Of a stretch of DNA of 64,000 bases, positions 20,111 to 31,968 are shown in pieces; the first letter of the stretch is position 1; each line of letters opens with the position of its first letter. A program made the position numbers and the translations under genes. Under the pieces are notes generated by a model. The model did no database searches, was not told the origin of the DNA, and saw nothing but the letters and a program-made list of their open reading frames with translations. The stretch lies in assembly GCF_004359215.1 (NCBI RefSeq), contig NC_090624.1, positions 1,072,579-1,136,578 of the forward strand, in the 5' to 3' direction. The stretch comes from Bremia lactucae (Eukaryota > Oomycota > Peronosporomycetes > Peronosporales > Peronosporaceae).

Positions 20111-20780
20111 NNNNNNNNNNNNNNNNNNNNNNNNNNNNNNNNNNNNNNNNNNNNNNNNNNNNNNNNNNNNNNNNNNNNNNNNNNNNNNNNNNNNNNNNNN
20201 NNNNNNNNNNNNNNNNNNNNNNNNNNNNNNNNNNNNNNNNNNNNNNNNNNNNNNNNNNNNNNNNNNNNNNNNNNNNNNNNNNNNNNNNNNNNNNNNNNNN
20301 NNNNNNNNNNNNNNNNNNNNNNNNNNNNNNNNNNNNNNNNNNNNNNNNNNNNNNNNNNNNNNNNNNNNNNNNNNNNNNNNNNNNNNNNNNNNNNNNNNNN
20401 NNNNNNNNNNNNNNNNNNNNNNNNNNNNNNNNNNNNNNNNNNNNNNNNNNNNNNNNNNNNNNNNNNNNNNNNNNNNNNNNNNNNNNNNNNNNNNNNNNNN
20501 NNNNNNNNNNNNNNNNNNNNNNNNNNNNNNNNNNNNNNNNNNNNNNNNNNNNNNNNNNNNNNNNNNNNNNNNNNNNNNNNNNNNNNNNNNNNNNNNNNNN
20601 NNNNNNNNNNNNNNNNNNNNNNNNNNNNNNNNNNNNNNNNNNNNNNNNNNNNNNNNNNNNNNNNNNNNNNNNNNNNNNNNNNNNNNNNNNNNNNNNNNNN
20701 NNNNNNNNNNNNNNNNNNNNNNNNNNNNNNNNNNNNNNNNNNNNNNNNNNNNNNNNNNNNNNNNNNNNNNNNNNNNNNNN
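20111..20780. other. assembly gap of 670 N
   Basis: Unknown bases. The left flank is minus-strand Gyp-1 RNase H, and the right flank is plus-strand Gyp-1 RNase H end. By comparison with 14633-16509 and 24560-26240 the gap should hold two opposed RT arms, which is more than 670 bases. Open frames crossing it are not evidence of genes. Confidence 0.95.
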
Positions 20781-20960
20781 AAAGGAAGGCGAGATGGTTG
20801 TCTTTCTTCGCGGAGTGTAACTTCTCCGTGGCGTCGCTGATGCCCTTTCGCGCCGGCACGATTTTGAGTTGGCTGTGCATATCAACAGTGAGCATAAGCC
20901 CACTGTTGCAACAATATGTGTTCCGTACTCGACGACGTTAGAGGAGCTTATCAACAAGAT
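20781..20960 (+). pseudogene. Gyp-1 RNase H end, plus-strand arm of copy 2
   Basis: Near-identical to 16331-16509 (GGAAGGCGAGATGGTTGTC, then GATGCCCTTTCGCGCCGG), including the breakpoint into reversed LTR sequence. The rest of the arm is lost in the gap. Confidence 0.8.
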
Positions 20961-21063
20961 AAGGCTTCTTTATTTATTTTTTCTCATAGGAATTTTTTTT
21001 ATTGTTCCTCTTGTAGGATTAATATGATTGCAACAGAACACCCCGTTTCATCACCCCCCTTAA
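20961..21063 (-). repeat. Gyp-1 3' LTR start and polypurine tract, copy 2
   Basis: Same arrangement as 16510-16610: the LTR begins TGAAACGGGGTGTTCTG on the minus strand at 21050, with the tract TTAAGGGGGGTGA at 21051-21063. Confidence 0.82.
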
Positions 21064-21195
21064 CCAACAGTCAATATAGTGACTGATGTGTGGTGACAGG
21101 AAAATACTGTTATGTATTTCCCTGTAATTTCGCATAATTGGTCTTTATTTTAAATTCCGATTTTATTTGCATTATTGGTTTTGACCAAAATCAAC

Positions 21196-22745
21196 ATGGC
21201 GAAAAATAAGTCTGTGCGCGCGGCCCGTGAGGCCGCAAAGCTGGTAGCTCCTCAAATCAGTGCAGCCGTTGGTAATGCAAATGTTTCAGTAGACGCATTA
21301 GCGTCTACTGTGGGGAATAAGTCACCTCCTACTCCATTGGAGGTGACTGGAATATGTCATCTTTTGATGCCATTGCAGGTGATGGTGGCTAGTCAACTGC
21401 TAAACAATTGTAGGGGACTGGTCGAAGTCACCGTCAGCGCCCGACCCAGTGGCTACTGTGAAGGCCGCCGGATCACTCGGGGCCGAGTCCGTTTAACCTT
21501 TGGTCCTGACGTAACAACTAAAGAGGTGATGACGAGGTTGTTTGACTCGTCGAACTTATTTGGTGGGGAGTTATCGTATGATGACTCCATGGGCGACGAT
21601 CACTCTGGTAGCGTTAGTATGCGTCACGAGGAATTAAGTGACCGTTAAAGGAAGAACGCTGGTGGTGTGCTAGTTTGAATCACCAAGAAAGGAGTACTTT
21701 TAAAGATTGCTCAGAGAGCCATGTTAACGTTAACGTTAACATGAGCCAACAGGAGAGGGGGCACGATACGTTGCGATTCGCTTCCGAAAACAAACCTTAG
21801 TTGCCCTCTAAGGGTAACCTAACTCGTTGGTCTGGTATGGCCAACGGTGGAAATCATATTCCGTTGTTCGAATCATCCAGGCTGCACACGCCTGATGAGG
21901 ATGAAACGGAATTCTTCATCGATGCCTTTTTCCGGCATCGGTGGTACACTTGTAAGCGGGCAAAGGATGTCAACCTTTGTTCATAGTTTGGATAGCCTTT
22001 TACAGAATGTGCACAACATAGGTCGTGAGGTCTGGCTTGACAAACTGGATGCTTTTCCGTGAACGATTCGAGAAACGTACCGTAGTCGGTGCACGCTAAA
22101 GCTGCACCGTTTGTGTAAAGAGGCAGGGATACCTTGCCTCTATTTGGAGAACTCATGTCGATGCTGTTGTAAAGGCCCAGGTCATGCCCCTAAGGAAGAA
22201 TAATCCTATAGATATCCTCAGTGGACTCCGCTCATCTCTTGTGGAATGCGCATAGAGATTGAGGTCATCCAATCCTTTTACGAGCGCGGTAAGTGTTCGT
22301 TCTCTGATGGACCCTCTGTCGAGTAGGATAGGTCTCGTCGTACTGTCGAACGAGACCCGGTGGATACCCTCGCCAACGAACGAGATAACTCGTTAGAACT
22401 CCCTTTACATCACGGTAGCTCGAGAGGTCTTAACAAGGAAACGCTAATGGATGAGGAGGGGGTGGAAAATCAGGTTTGCCTCTTTTGACGAACCCGAATC
22501 AACATGTGATTTGGATTACACCCTTCATTATTTGAGGGAAGACATTGATCACGAGCGATCCCGTCGCCACAAGTTAGTGATGGCGGGGACATCAGTCACT
22601 TAAACGAGCTGGTGACAGCTCGTCAAAAGATCTCTTCCGTGAAGGAAAGAGTGAATTGTCTGGTTCACGAGAATCAGACTCTGTCCCGAGACCATATAGC
22701 TTTGGCTCGAGATCATCAGGCCCTGGCGGATGCCCTAGATCGTTC
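21196..22745 (+). pseudogene. Gyp-1 aORF, copy 2
   Basis: Second copy of the antisense ORF. The ATG at 21196 gives MAKNKSVRAAREAAKL, open to 21648 with the same stop context as copy 1. The middle block (PSKGNLTRWSGMANGGN, HTPDEDETEFFIDAF) has an extra T that shifts the frame near 21929. Compared with copy 1 there are scattered substitutions, a short insertion near 22405 and different small indels. The N-terminal 150 codons stayed open in both copies. It converges on the integrase C-terminus at about 22745. Function unknown. Confidence 0.63.
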
Positions 22746-25700
22746 CGGAGTAATCCGGAATCGGAAAGAAGCCTCGGATTGATGGTACGGGCGGAGACGC
22801 TCAACATAAAACGTAGGATGCGTACGAATCCTACGAGACAGCTCGATCGTGGATGCATTACCTTGGCGGTGCAGTACACGGAACGGGACGATATACTTGG
22901 CCAGTAACGTATAACTGCTCACATTTGTCACTACATGGTTTGCTAGATTTACCCGTAGACAATTGGACAAGGTCGTTAACATTTACTGACATAATGTTTG
23001 CTCTCTCATTTTTGTCAAAATTCCGTTTCAGTCGGTCCACCGCATTAGCGATGGAATATTGTATAAAACTGACAACTGTTTCTCTAGCTAGCAGAATCAC
23101 CTGCTGACTCGGCTTTATTTCTTCTTCGGTGCGACCGATTCGCACTGCGAAAATGTCAATCTCCTCATAATTGAGATCATTATTTTCGATGCTGAGTCTT
23201 TCAGCATCGTTATCAAAGTCAGCAATGGCATTATTGTCCTTATGAGTTTATCCACTTCAATGTTGATTAAATCAACATTGGTATTCTTGGCATTGATCTT
23301 AGGGCCAATGCATGATGAGCTAGAGCTTGATGATTCTTTGTTGAGCGAACCTACCCCCCTTGAATAAGAATCGCTCTCAAACAATGTGGGTGAGCCGTTC
23401 ACGTAAAGCGGTATGCTTTGTAGAAGCATGCACTAGATTGTTGATGGCAACTTCTACTATCGACAAGAACTCGCTCCAACTCTTAAACGAGCGGACGTAT
23501 CCACGAAGTATCGACAAGATACGATTTCGACGCTTCGTCGTCTGACCATCTGTTTCAGAATGATTCGAAGTTAATATTTTTTACTGTTTTTTTCAAGTGA
23601 TTTGAACACAGTTTGCTAAACTGTAAGTAATGGGGCGCGAGGCACGGTGCTGACGCATCACGTGAGCCACCACTCGGTTGAATGTCTCTCTTGCGGCAGA
23701 CTTTTCGTCTGCCGTAGTATCCTCCTCTCCCGTAGCACTAGATGTTGCGCGTGGTGGTGGGAAGCGTCGTTTGACGCGAGTTGACCCTGAGCTTGGCGCT
23801 AGAAAACGTCGCGCCGTAAATCTAGGGTCTCGATCTGAGACCAGTTCACGAGGTAACCCATGGAGTCGGAATATGGTGTCAACAAAGACACGAGCACAGC
23901 CTTTGGCTGTGGTCGACTACGGTACTGCAGCCAGATGTACCATTTCGCTGAAACGATCAACAAACACAAGAATACCATTATTTTTGTAATCATCTTGGGT
24001 AAATCCGATGACGAAGTCCATGGATATGGACTAAATACAGGCAAAGGTTGCAATGGAGCACGCGATGAAGCACTGGGTCTCACCTATTGACAAACGTATG
24101 TATAAGCGGACGAGATCATACTGGTGTGGCCAGTAGAAGTCGCGACTTATCGTGAGGAAGTCTTCTCACGTCCACGATGGCCACTTATTGGTGAACCGTT
24201 GCATGCGCAAACGCAAGTCATTATATGACGACACGAGGTGTGTCGCCAGCAACGGCTGTATAGTACAAGAACCCATTGCGTTTTGTGTATCGATGTGTTG
24301 AGGATCGATACAATTTCAACAATCCTTTTAAGAATTGTTGGGATGGATTTCTAATATAATCCATCAACTCTTTAAGAGCCTTATCTTCTTAATAAGCTCT
24401 TCGAACGTCGTCAAGTAATGTTGTCGACGGAACACTTATCGTTGCAAGAGTGGCCTTATGCTCACTGTTCGCTTGCGCAGCCGGCTCAAAATTGGGCCGG
24501 CGCGAAATGGCATCAGCGGTGACGTTAAGTCGTCCAATTTATAGTCCACAAAGAAGTAATACTCCGCAAAAGAAGACAATCATCTCGCCTTCCTTTGCGA
24601 GAGGTGTGGACTGTTTACGGCCGTACGTAAGAACTCATGGTCCGTATTTACAACGGTCTATATCCCAAGAGATTAGACCCCAAACTTAGCCAGTGCATAT
24701 TTCATGGAAAGGAGTTCCTTGTCATTTAATGGAGAGTTGCGTCAGCTGGTTGAAGCTGACGCGATTGTTAACAGACGTTTACATTTTTTTTCAACAAAGA
24801 AGAAAGATGTACTGTCACTTTGGCGAGAGTACTTTTGCAGGTACGCCGCTAAGCCGAGGAACTTTCAAAGTCCCTTTACATCGACTGGCACAGGCCAATC
24901 GGTGATCGCCTTGATCTTTTCCGAATCCGGGCGTACACCGTGTTTACCCACGATGCACCCAAGAAGTGGTATTTCGCTTGCAGCGAATATACACATCTTG
25001 AGATTTGCATACAACTTGCGCTAACGCAGAAGTGTAAGAACCTTTCGGACGTGGGTACGATGAACTTCAACGTCTGACTTTCCATTCATGGCACTGCTAC
25101 GAACGAAGAGATCATCAAAATAACTCGGTGCGAAATCCCGCACCGATCTTAACAGCTTGGTTACACATCTGTTTAATCTCAGGGGTATTACTAAGTCCCT
25201 GTGGCATGACTAGCCAACCCATAGCATACCGCTTGGGGGGCTTACTGCTGTGAACGGGATATCTTGTTCACGCATAAGGGTCTGATAGAAAGCATCTAAC
25301 AGATCCATTAGCGAAAAGATATTACTCTTTGACATATCATCAATGATTACGTCTTTTCGTGGTATCGGCGTTTGGGCCGGTACAGTTGCAGCGCTCAATT
25401 TATTAAACGCATGCACGATCCTCCATCTCATGTTGCTTTCGCACACAGAAGGCCGGAGAGCTATGTGGGAAAGTTGACTCTCTCATATGGCCCGCTGCTA
25501 AGCGATCGGCAAAGAATTTGACGGTCACTAGTACTTGTTCACGAGACAATGCCATTGCTTCATGACACAGTATTTCGAACGTCAATTTCGTGTCGAGTGC
25601 CTTTATCTTTAGGCAACTCACACGGTACTGATTCAGGGAATACATCTTTAAATTCTATTTAATCCTTATAGAAAGGGTTTGTCTTTTAAGACTTTCAGGA

Positions 25701-26345
25701 TTGGGACATAGAAATTTCAATCCGAGTCTTCTCATCGAGGACACTTCCGTTTATCGATGAGCTGCTAAGAGCACGTTCGTTCTTAGGAAATACTATTGCC
25801 GACCGAATATCGGCCACGTGGTTGTCATCTGTGACAAGTACGCATATCTGCTTGACTCTGCCACTACGCAGACCACGCAAGACACGTTTCGGTTGGCAAT
25901 TCAGTTATCTCCGAAGTTAGCTTCAGAGGCGCTATTAGATCAAGAGTATAAGCGCCTACGCTTGATCCGTTGTTTAGTAAGACATTTATTTTCTCAGTAT
26001 CCTATTTAAACTTATTTCCAAAGGTACCTAAGAACCTTTGACCACAGGTTTCTGGGGGCTTCTTCCCATACCTTTTGGGGGACTTGTTCCTTCAAATTCT
26101 ATTTGGGAAGTATCCATATCAACTGTTTCTAGCGGTTGCGCTACCACAGCGATATCCTCTACGATCGACTTCTCAAGTCGATCTAGGACTTTCGCACTCT
26201 CTCAAATAGACAGGGGTTTTAAACTTTCTTAAATGTTGCTTTTCAAGCAAGCATCCTCGTTTCGTTCCACTAATTATTCGAGTGGTCGAACTTTGACGCT
26301 GCCTGTGCTTGTGCACAGCCGTCGGTAACTATGTCTACGTCACAA
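22745..26345 (-). pseudogene. Gyp-1 pol copy 2: linker, RT, RNase H, integrase
   Basis: The fullest minus-strand Gyp-1 pol here. From 26345 downward: the protease/RT linker (TTFRLAIQ region on the other strand, 25860-26230), RT (FADRLAAGHMRESTFPH, AQTPIPRKDVIIDDMS near 25360, decayed YFDD near 25115), RNase H (24560-24900), HHCC finger region (24080-24200), and integrase core with the same RT-like insertion (23621-23816). The C-terminal part is THPTFYVERLRPYHQSEAS (22760-22830). It shares disabling mutations with the plus arm at 14633-16509 and with 18290-20110, so all derive from one damaged ancestor. It ends near 26345 against Gyp-3. Confidence 0.83.
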
Positions 26346-26420
26346 TGGTGGACCTTCGACGCTGCCTGTGAGTTCTCTTAGTCACTCTAGCGACATGTGT
26401 TTACACCCACGGCGCCAAAA

Positions 26421-27850
26421 ATGTCACCTAAAAGGGGCGATGCTGGTAGGTCGTCTGCGAAGACACCCACTCAACTACGCGCTAAGCGCACGCGCCGCGT
26501 TAACACGCCGGCAGCGTCTAATGCCTCAGTCGAAACGCCGACAGCTACTGCTGTTGTCGCGTTAACTCGGCTTAAAGATCCATCCCACTTTAACAGTGAG
26601 GATGTTGATCCGTCGCTCATTGTCGACTACAATGAGTCGACACCGTTGCCGTCACCTCATAGTAGTGATACGGACAACGAGCTAATGAGAAAGGATGATG
26701 GCGCATTATTGCCCATTTAAACTTCTCTCATTGCTCATAACATGGAGACAGCAACATTTACTAATGCTGTCTCGTCGTCTGCGCTGGATAGCGCGGCGAC
26801 CATTAATGAGAGCGCTGCTTCTCCGTTGGGTAAAACCACATCGTCTATTGCTCAAAACATTATCCATGACGGTTCTGACATAGAGGATTCTGAGCCTAAA
26901 GTTCCGCCGACGACGCGTGAACGTGCTCAGTCGGTCTCACAAGCCAATCGTATCAAACGTGGCTATGTGACGGGTGGCATATCACTTATACCCCCTCCAT
27001 CTAATTGGCCTCGTGTAAACGGGCCAATAGCGTCGCTCTTAGAGCGCGCTATTCTAGACGCTCGTTATTACTATGGCGTCTTTAGATTATGGAAGGCTCA
27101 GGGGAAATCGCTTAGCGTATTTTCCCAATCCCGGTCGTGTTGCGTTAAAATCAAACGCCCGACCAATACGAGGCGTGATTTACGCTCCGCATTTATCCGC
27201 ATTCCGATACGATGAAATAGCGGTCGCAGCGAATTAATTTCGCCGCTTGCGTGCGAAAAAAATCATGGGCGGCACCACCCCTTTTTCTTCTCACAACGCT
27301 GCTTCTGCTACTCCAATTGAGACTAGTGAAGAGGCCTCGGCTAGTGCTCCTCTTCATAGGCAGTCACCATGCCGGGGACATCAATACGTTGGATATCGAT
27401 CGATTCCCAAGAGTCTTTACTCTTCGGCTAACCTCTCCATTGGACGAGGGTTTGATACCTTTGCCTCACATAGCGGTAAGCAAGCAACCTTCCAACAAGG
27501 AAGCATTGGTTTCCACCCGCATCCATCAGTGCAGGCGGCGCCCGATAGGAGTGGCGATCTCGCCCACCTAATCGCGGCTGCCTTACCTTTGTCCGTTCAG
27601 TCGCATGCGTTAATCGCTGCCGAACGACGTATTGTGCATCTCGAGGGCCAAGTCTTGCGACTGACCTCAGATCTTCAGGATGTCCGCGCGAAGGGTCGTC
27701 AGGGTTATTAACGCCTGAAGCTTCGGCTTGACATCCTGGAGAAGTTGAGGTCGAGGGACCCGCATTATACGGGTGGTATCCCTCGCTCTCCGGGTCATTT
27801 TCGTGGTGGGGGGAGTCATTCGGCCGTACCCCTCACCCGATCGATGCTCG
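26421..27850 (+). pseudogene. antisense ORF of Gyp-3, convergent with integrase
   Basis: Plus-strand blocks opposite to Gyp-3 pol. The ATG at 26421 gives MSPKRGDAGRSSAKTP, a basic Ser/Thr/Ala-rich start (KRTRRVNTPAASNAS), open to 26718. It continues at 26742-27213 (EPKVPPTTRERAQSVSQ, YVTGGISLIPPPSNWP) and 27247-27711, ending in a helical, coiled-coil-like stretch ALIAAERRIVHLEGQVLRL. Three frames, so decayed. No zinc knuckle and no known domain. The architecture (low-complexity N-terminus, coiled-coil-like C-terminus, head-on to integrase) parallels the Gyp-1 aORF, although the sequences differ. No LTR or polypurine tract is preserved on its left side. Confidence 0.55.
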
Positions 27851-30240
27851 ACTCACAGTCGGCGTCGCCATCGGTCTCTTAGACGGATATGGGTATGCTA
27901 CCTCGTTTGGGTCGACATACCGTTTCAGACGACCCACATAAAATACGAGGTGCGTCTTAATATACGGGGGAAGGGTGAGCCTATAATTCATGTCTCCAAC
28001 CTCTTCTACCACCGTGAAGGGCCCAATGAAACGCGGCAACAACTTCGTAGACGTCCAGGTAGCACAGAAATTGCATTTATAGGCAGGGTAGTAGTACTTA
28101 TAGTACTTGTTTCCACTCTAAAGCGTTCATTGTTTTTGCGACCAGTTCGGTCCGCATATTCTTTTTGCTTGTCCTGTGCGCTTGCCATTGCGTAACGGAC
28201 TTTACGTGTGATGGCTAATCGCTCATCCATAAAGCATTGAGCCTCGCTCACGCTTTTAGCATCAAACTCGCCTATGATACCACCGAGAGGTCGGTCATAA
28301 GGCGTAGTTTTTATTGACTACTGCTAAACTGGTAGGGTCACTAGGGCAAGTTTGTGTCTTTGAGATGATACCCTCATGGGTCATCGTCATATTGACGAAA
28401 CTATGTCCCTCTTTCGCACCGAGCATAGTGAGCGGCCCTCCCCCACTAAGACTCGGGCTGCGCACAAACGAGACTGGCGTCCGAGGATGGCGCAGTCCGT
28501 TAATATAAAATGGTGTCTCAACTGTACTGGCGTGGGCATTGTTATTTATAGCGAATTCCACAAAGGGCAATTGTTTGCTCCATTCTTTGGAAGTAGCCAA
28601 TTGCGTAAGACATCCGCCACGGCACGTTTGGCCATCAGTCTGGGGATGATCTGCGGTCGACATGTGAAGCTCGCTGCGTAGCAGCTCAAACACATGTCGC
28701 CAGAAACCAGATGTAAAACGTGGATCTCAGTCCGATACGATGGGCTCGGGCATCCCGTGTAGTCGGTTAACATGATCCAGGAACAATAGAGCTGCCTCCT
28801 TGCCTGTGATCAATGTTTTCTATGGTGCTAAATGAACCATTTTGCTCAGTCTTTCTACAAAGACGACGAGCCCCGTCCGACCCTTATGACCGGGCGTTAT
28901 GCTAAACATGAAGTCCAGTCTTACTGACTTTAAACAGTCCGTTATAATCGGTAGCGGCTTTAGTGGCGCACTGCTGGACGGTGCAGGCTTAATGCGCTGT
29001 GCGATTCGCAAGATCGAATATAGTTGGCCACCAGGTGTGGCCACCAAAATTTCCCTGACACTCGTAAGGATGTCTTTTCACGCCCCAGATGCCCACTAGA
29101 TGGTACATCATGGAGCTTGGAAGGATCATCAGCTTGAGATCTGTGTCATGAGGCACATAGGTTCTCAAGAGATCACAAGATGACAGCTGATGCCATAACA
29201 GGCATCGCTGTAGCTAAAGCGATTTAGCTTTGCTTTCAGGTGCGACGGAAAGGTTACCTTTTGTCCACCAAAGTGATCCAACAGCAGGCGACAATGGTCA
29301 TCCTGACTGTAGCTCTATTATATTTCAGAGGCTAATGAGCTCGTTACGTGGTATGCCTTCATCGCTGCCACGTTGATAGCTAAAATTGTGCCATAGCACT
29401 AGACACCCTTTCCTGGTGTATTACCTCGAAGTCTGGTCGCCCGGCTTGTATTCAACCATAATATTAAATTTAAAGAAGAATATAAGCCATCTTGCCATTC
29501 TAGGCGAGAGGTGCGGTGAGTTTATTGCGGTCTGCAGTTATGCGTAATTTTTATGAACCACAAATGGTTCGGTGCCGAACACACGAAACTTGACAGGAGC
29601 ATACTTTATTGAAAGTAGCTCTTTGTCATACACAGGAAAGTTCTGTTCCGCGGCTTTTAACAGCCGGGACTGATAAGAGATGACACGGTCAACGCCGTCG
29701 TCGTCCGTCTGCATAAGCGCGCTGCCAAGTGCAAAATTACTTGCATCGCAGGCAACGCTAAAGGGCTTATACGCATCTGGCAATGCCAAGACCGGTGCCT
29801 CAACAAGAGATTGCTTCACTGACGTGAACGCATCTTCTTGTTCATTTTTTGTGTCCTTTTCAAGGAGATCAGATAATGGTTTAGTATGCTCAGCATAATT
29901 CTTGCTATACTTATGCAAGTAATTAGCGAGCTCTAGAAATTGGCGCAAATCCTTTAAATGCCGTGGGATTGGCCATTTCTTTACTGATACCTTGTCTGGG
30001 TCTGCTCGTACACCATGTGTACCTATGATGCAGCCCAGCACAGGTATCTCGGGGACCCCTATGACGCCTTTTGCAAGTTGACGTACAATTGGGCGTCCTT
30101 CAAAGTCTGCAACACAGCGTCTAAATCACGCTTTTGTGCGACTCTATTGCGCTCAGCCCGTCCTCGGTCCTACTATGCACGAATACATCGTCATAGTAAT
30201 GGGGCGCATAGACACGGTGCTGACGCATCACGCGAGCCAT
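27833..30240 (-). pseudogene. Gyp-3 pol: RT end, RNase H, integrase
   Basis: Minus strand. RT is represented only by its end: APHYYDDVFVHSR with catalytic YxDD (about 30180-30200), then LGCIIGTHGVRADPDKV. RNase H follows: FSVACDASNFALGSALM and VYDKELLSIKYA (29538-29800). A decayed HHCC finger lies at 29040-29200, the integrase core at 28295-29047 (VRLDFMFSITPGHKGR, then STADHPQTDGQT, where the expected catalytic Glu is replaced), and the GPY/F C-terminal domain ends MLPRFIGPFTVVEEVGDMN, HLVFYVGRLKRYVDP (27900-28042). Protease and most of RT are deleted: gag is joined directly to RT near 30240. Confidence 0.82.
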
Positions 30241-31396
30241 CCAATCGTTTTCTTGAAGATCCGCCTCGCCGTTGCAATTTCGCAACAGCGTCGGATCCGC
30301 GCCCTCCACTTTTCCTCACGGGAGGTTGATCGTATCGCTCAGTGTTTCTAGGCACAAGCCGTGGGGCACTACACTTATAAGCGTGGTGACCGTTTTTCTT
30401 ACAGCGATTATATTTTTGTAACTGTGTAACTTGAAGAGCGAGGTTCACGCTCTCTACATACGAGAGGTCCATAGGTTCTGGACCTTCGTTTTATTGTCGT
30501 CTCGAAGGACAACTAGCAGATTGGACAAAAGCCTGTTAAAGACTGGAGTCCTCCTGTTCCACTATAGAGATCGCTTGGTCGAGTGACTCTGATACAAGCC
30601 GGAACAGGTGGGTCTTAGCAGGACCGTCTACAAGACCTTTAATAAAATAGTTACCTGTGTTTGTTTACCATTTGGGGGTGACTCACGACACAACTGACCA
30701 GGTATTGTGTATGCTGGGCATAAGCGTGAAGGTCACGTTTGCCCCGCTTCAAATCCAGGTTCTCGGCTCGAGCCCTATATTCGGCACGTGGCGGCTCAAA
30801 TGTTTGCCTCAGCCGGGTCTTAAAGACCTCATGCGACCCAAAAATTGTTGGATGGGAAGCTTGAGCCCCAAGGACCAAGAATTGGCACGTCCGGCTAAGT
30901 TGGACATGTCAAATTTCACTTTCGTCGCAGCATCACCGAAACGGCGAGCTTCAATGGCGTCGTCTAATACGACGAATTATCTTAAAAAGGGAGTCGCCTA
31001 CGACTGTCTTAAAGTTATAGGTTTCTATCATTAAGCTTTCGGGTCGACGTGGAAGCGTCGGCCCTCTGGCAGCATGTAAATGCTGCTATCTCAACAGTTC
31101 TAATTGCTGAACGCCTTGTTCTCTCAACACATCCGCGTGTTGAGAGCCTTGTTGAAGCAAAGTTACTTTCTTTTGGTCCCTTTAGAGCTCGTGTTGTATG
31201 AGCTCGGCTATGCCGCATGTTGTTCATCTGTGTTCAGTGAACAGCCTGACGCCAACGGCTGGCCTGCCATGACCGAATTCATTCGTTCGATGGCTCTTCA
31301 TTCAAGGTCACTCAAATAAGTAAATCTTTCACGCGTTGCGTGATAGTCTCCTTGAAAGGTTTGAATGCTCTCTACTTCTTCATCCAACATGTCCAT
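30241..31396 (-). pseudogene. Gyp-3 Gag relic
   Basis: The ATG at 31396 starts MDMLDEE, paralleling the Gyp-1 Gag start. The gag domain is partly open (FEPPRAEYRARAENLDLK at 30740-30800). The knuckle reads YNRCKKNGHHAYKC, with the first cysteine changed to tyrosine. The C-terminus RGSDAVAKLQRRGG runs into RT sequence where the gag/pol junction and frameshift cassette would have been, so these were deleted. Many stops are present. Confidence 0.78.
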
Positions 31397-31426
31397 GTTG
31401 TATGGAACGTGCGTGGGCCGTTGAAT

Positions 31427-31445
31427 GGACTACGAAGTGCTACCA
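31427..31445 (-). promoter_or_regulatory. Gyp-3 primer binding site
   Basis: Minus strand TGGTAGCACTTCGTAGTCC, two bases from the LTR. One mismatch to the Gyp-1 PBS at 1299-1317. Same unidentified primer tRNA inferred. Confidence 0.6.
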
Positions 31446-31447
31446 GG

Positions 31448-31968
31448 TGTAACAAGGCACCCTAATACTGTTCACAGTACTAGACAACCTACACTGGTTA
31501 CAGTAAAGGTGGGGCGCCTCCATTACTTCACGTACACGACGCGCAGAGGAAGATTACAGGTAGCTAAGTAGTCTTAACTACCAAAGGATAGTTCTAAGGC
31601 TTTGAAATATAGAAAAAGTAAAGCTGTATTGATATATCAAGTTCCTACGTAACTATCTTTTATCTGCTACTGATTCTTATATTAACAACAAACTACGTAT
31701 GACGCCTACTTGTGCACCGCACAATCGTGTCATATAACGATTGGCGAGGTTGATTTAAACTTAAATCAGCTAACCAATAAAATTATTGTCTTATCGCGTC
31801 AATACTATCAAATTTATATATTTAAAATTATAATATTGGCACTATTATGTCAAAATTAATAAAGATGATATGTTTGTACTTCTTTATTAATTTCCTCTCA
31901 TATAAATGTTTTTTTTATTATTCCTCTTGTGGGAAATAATATTAATGTAACGGGACACCCCGTTACAC
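31448..31968 (-). repeat. Gyp-3 5' LTR
   Basis: 521 bases from TGTAACAAGG to CCCCGTTACA. The outer end (31947-31968) is a near-perfect 22-base palindrome, TGTAACGGG and CCCGTTACA around a short centre. AT-rich middle. Carries no gene. Confidence 0.82.

Noticed and set aside
20082..20957. Open frames of 275-291 codons spanning the N gap on both strands
   Set aside because: Openness comes from unknown bases; flanks are RNase H fragments in opposite orientation.
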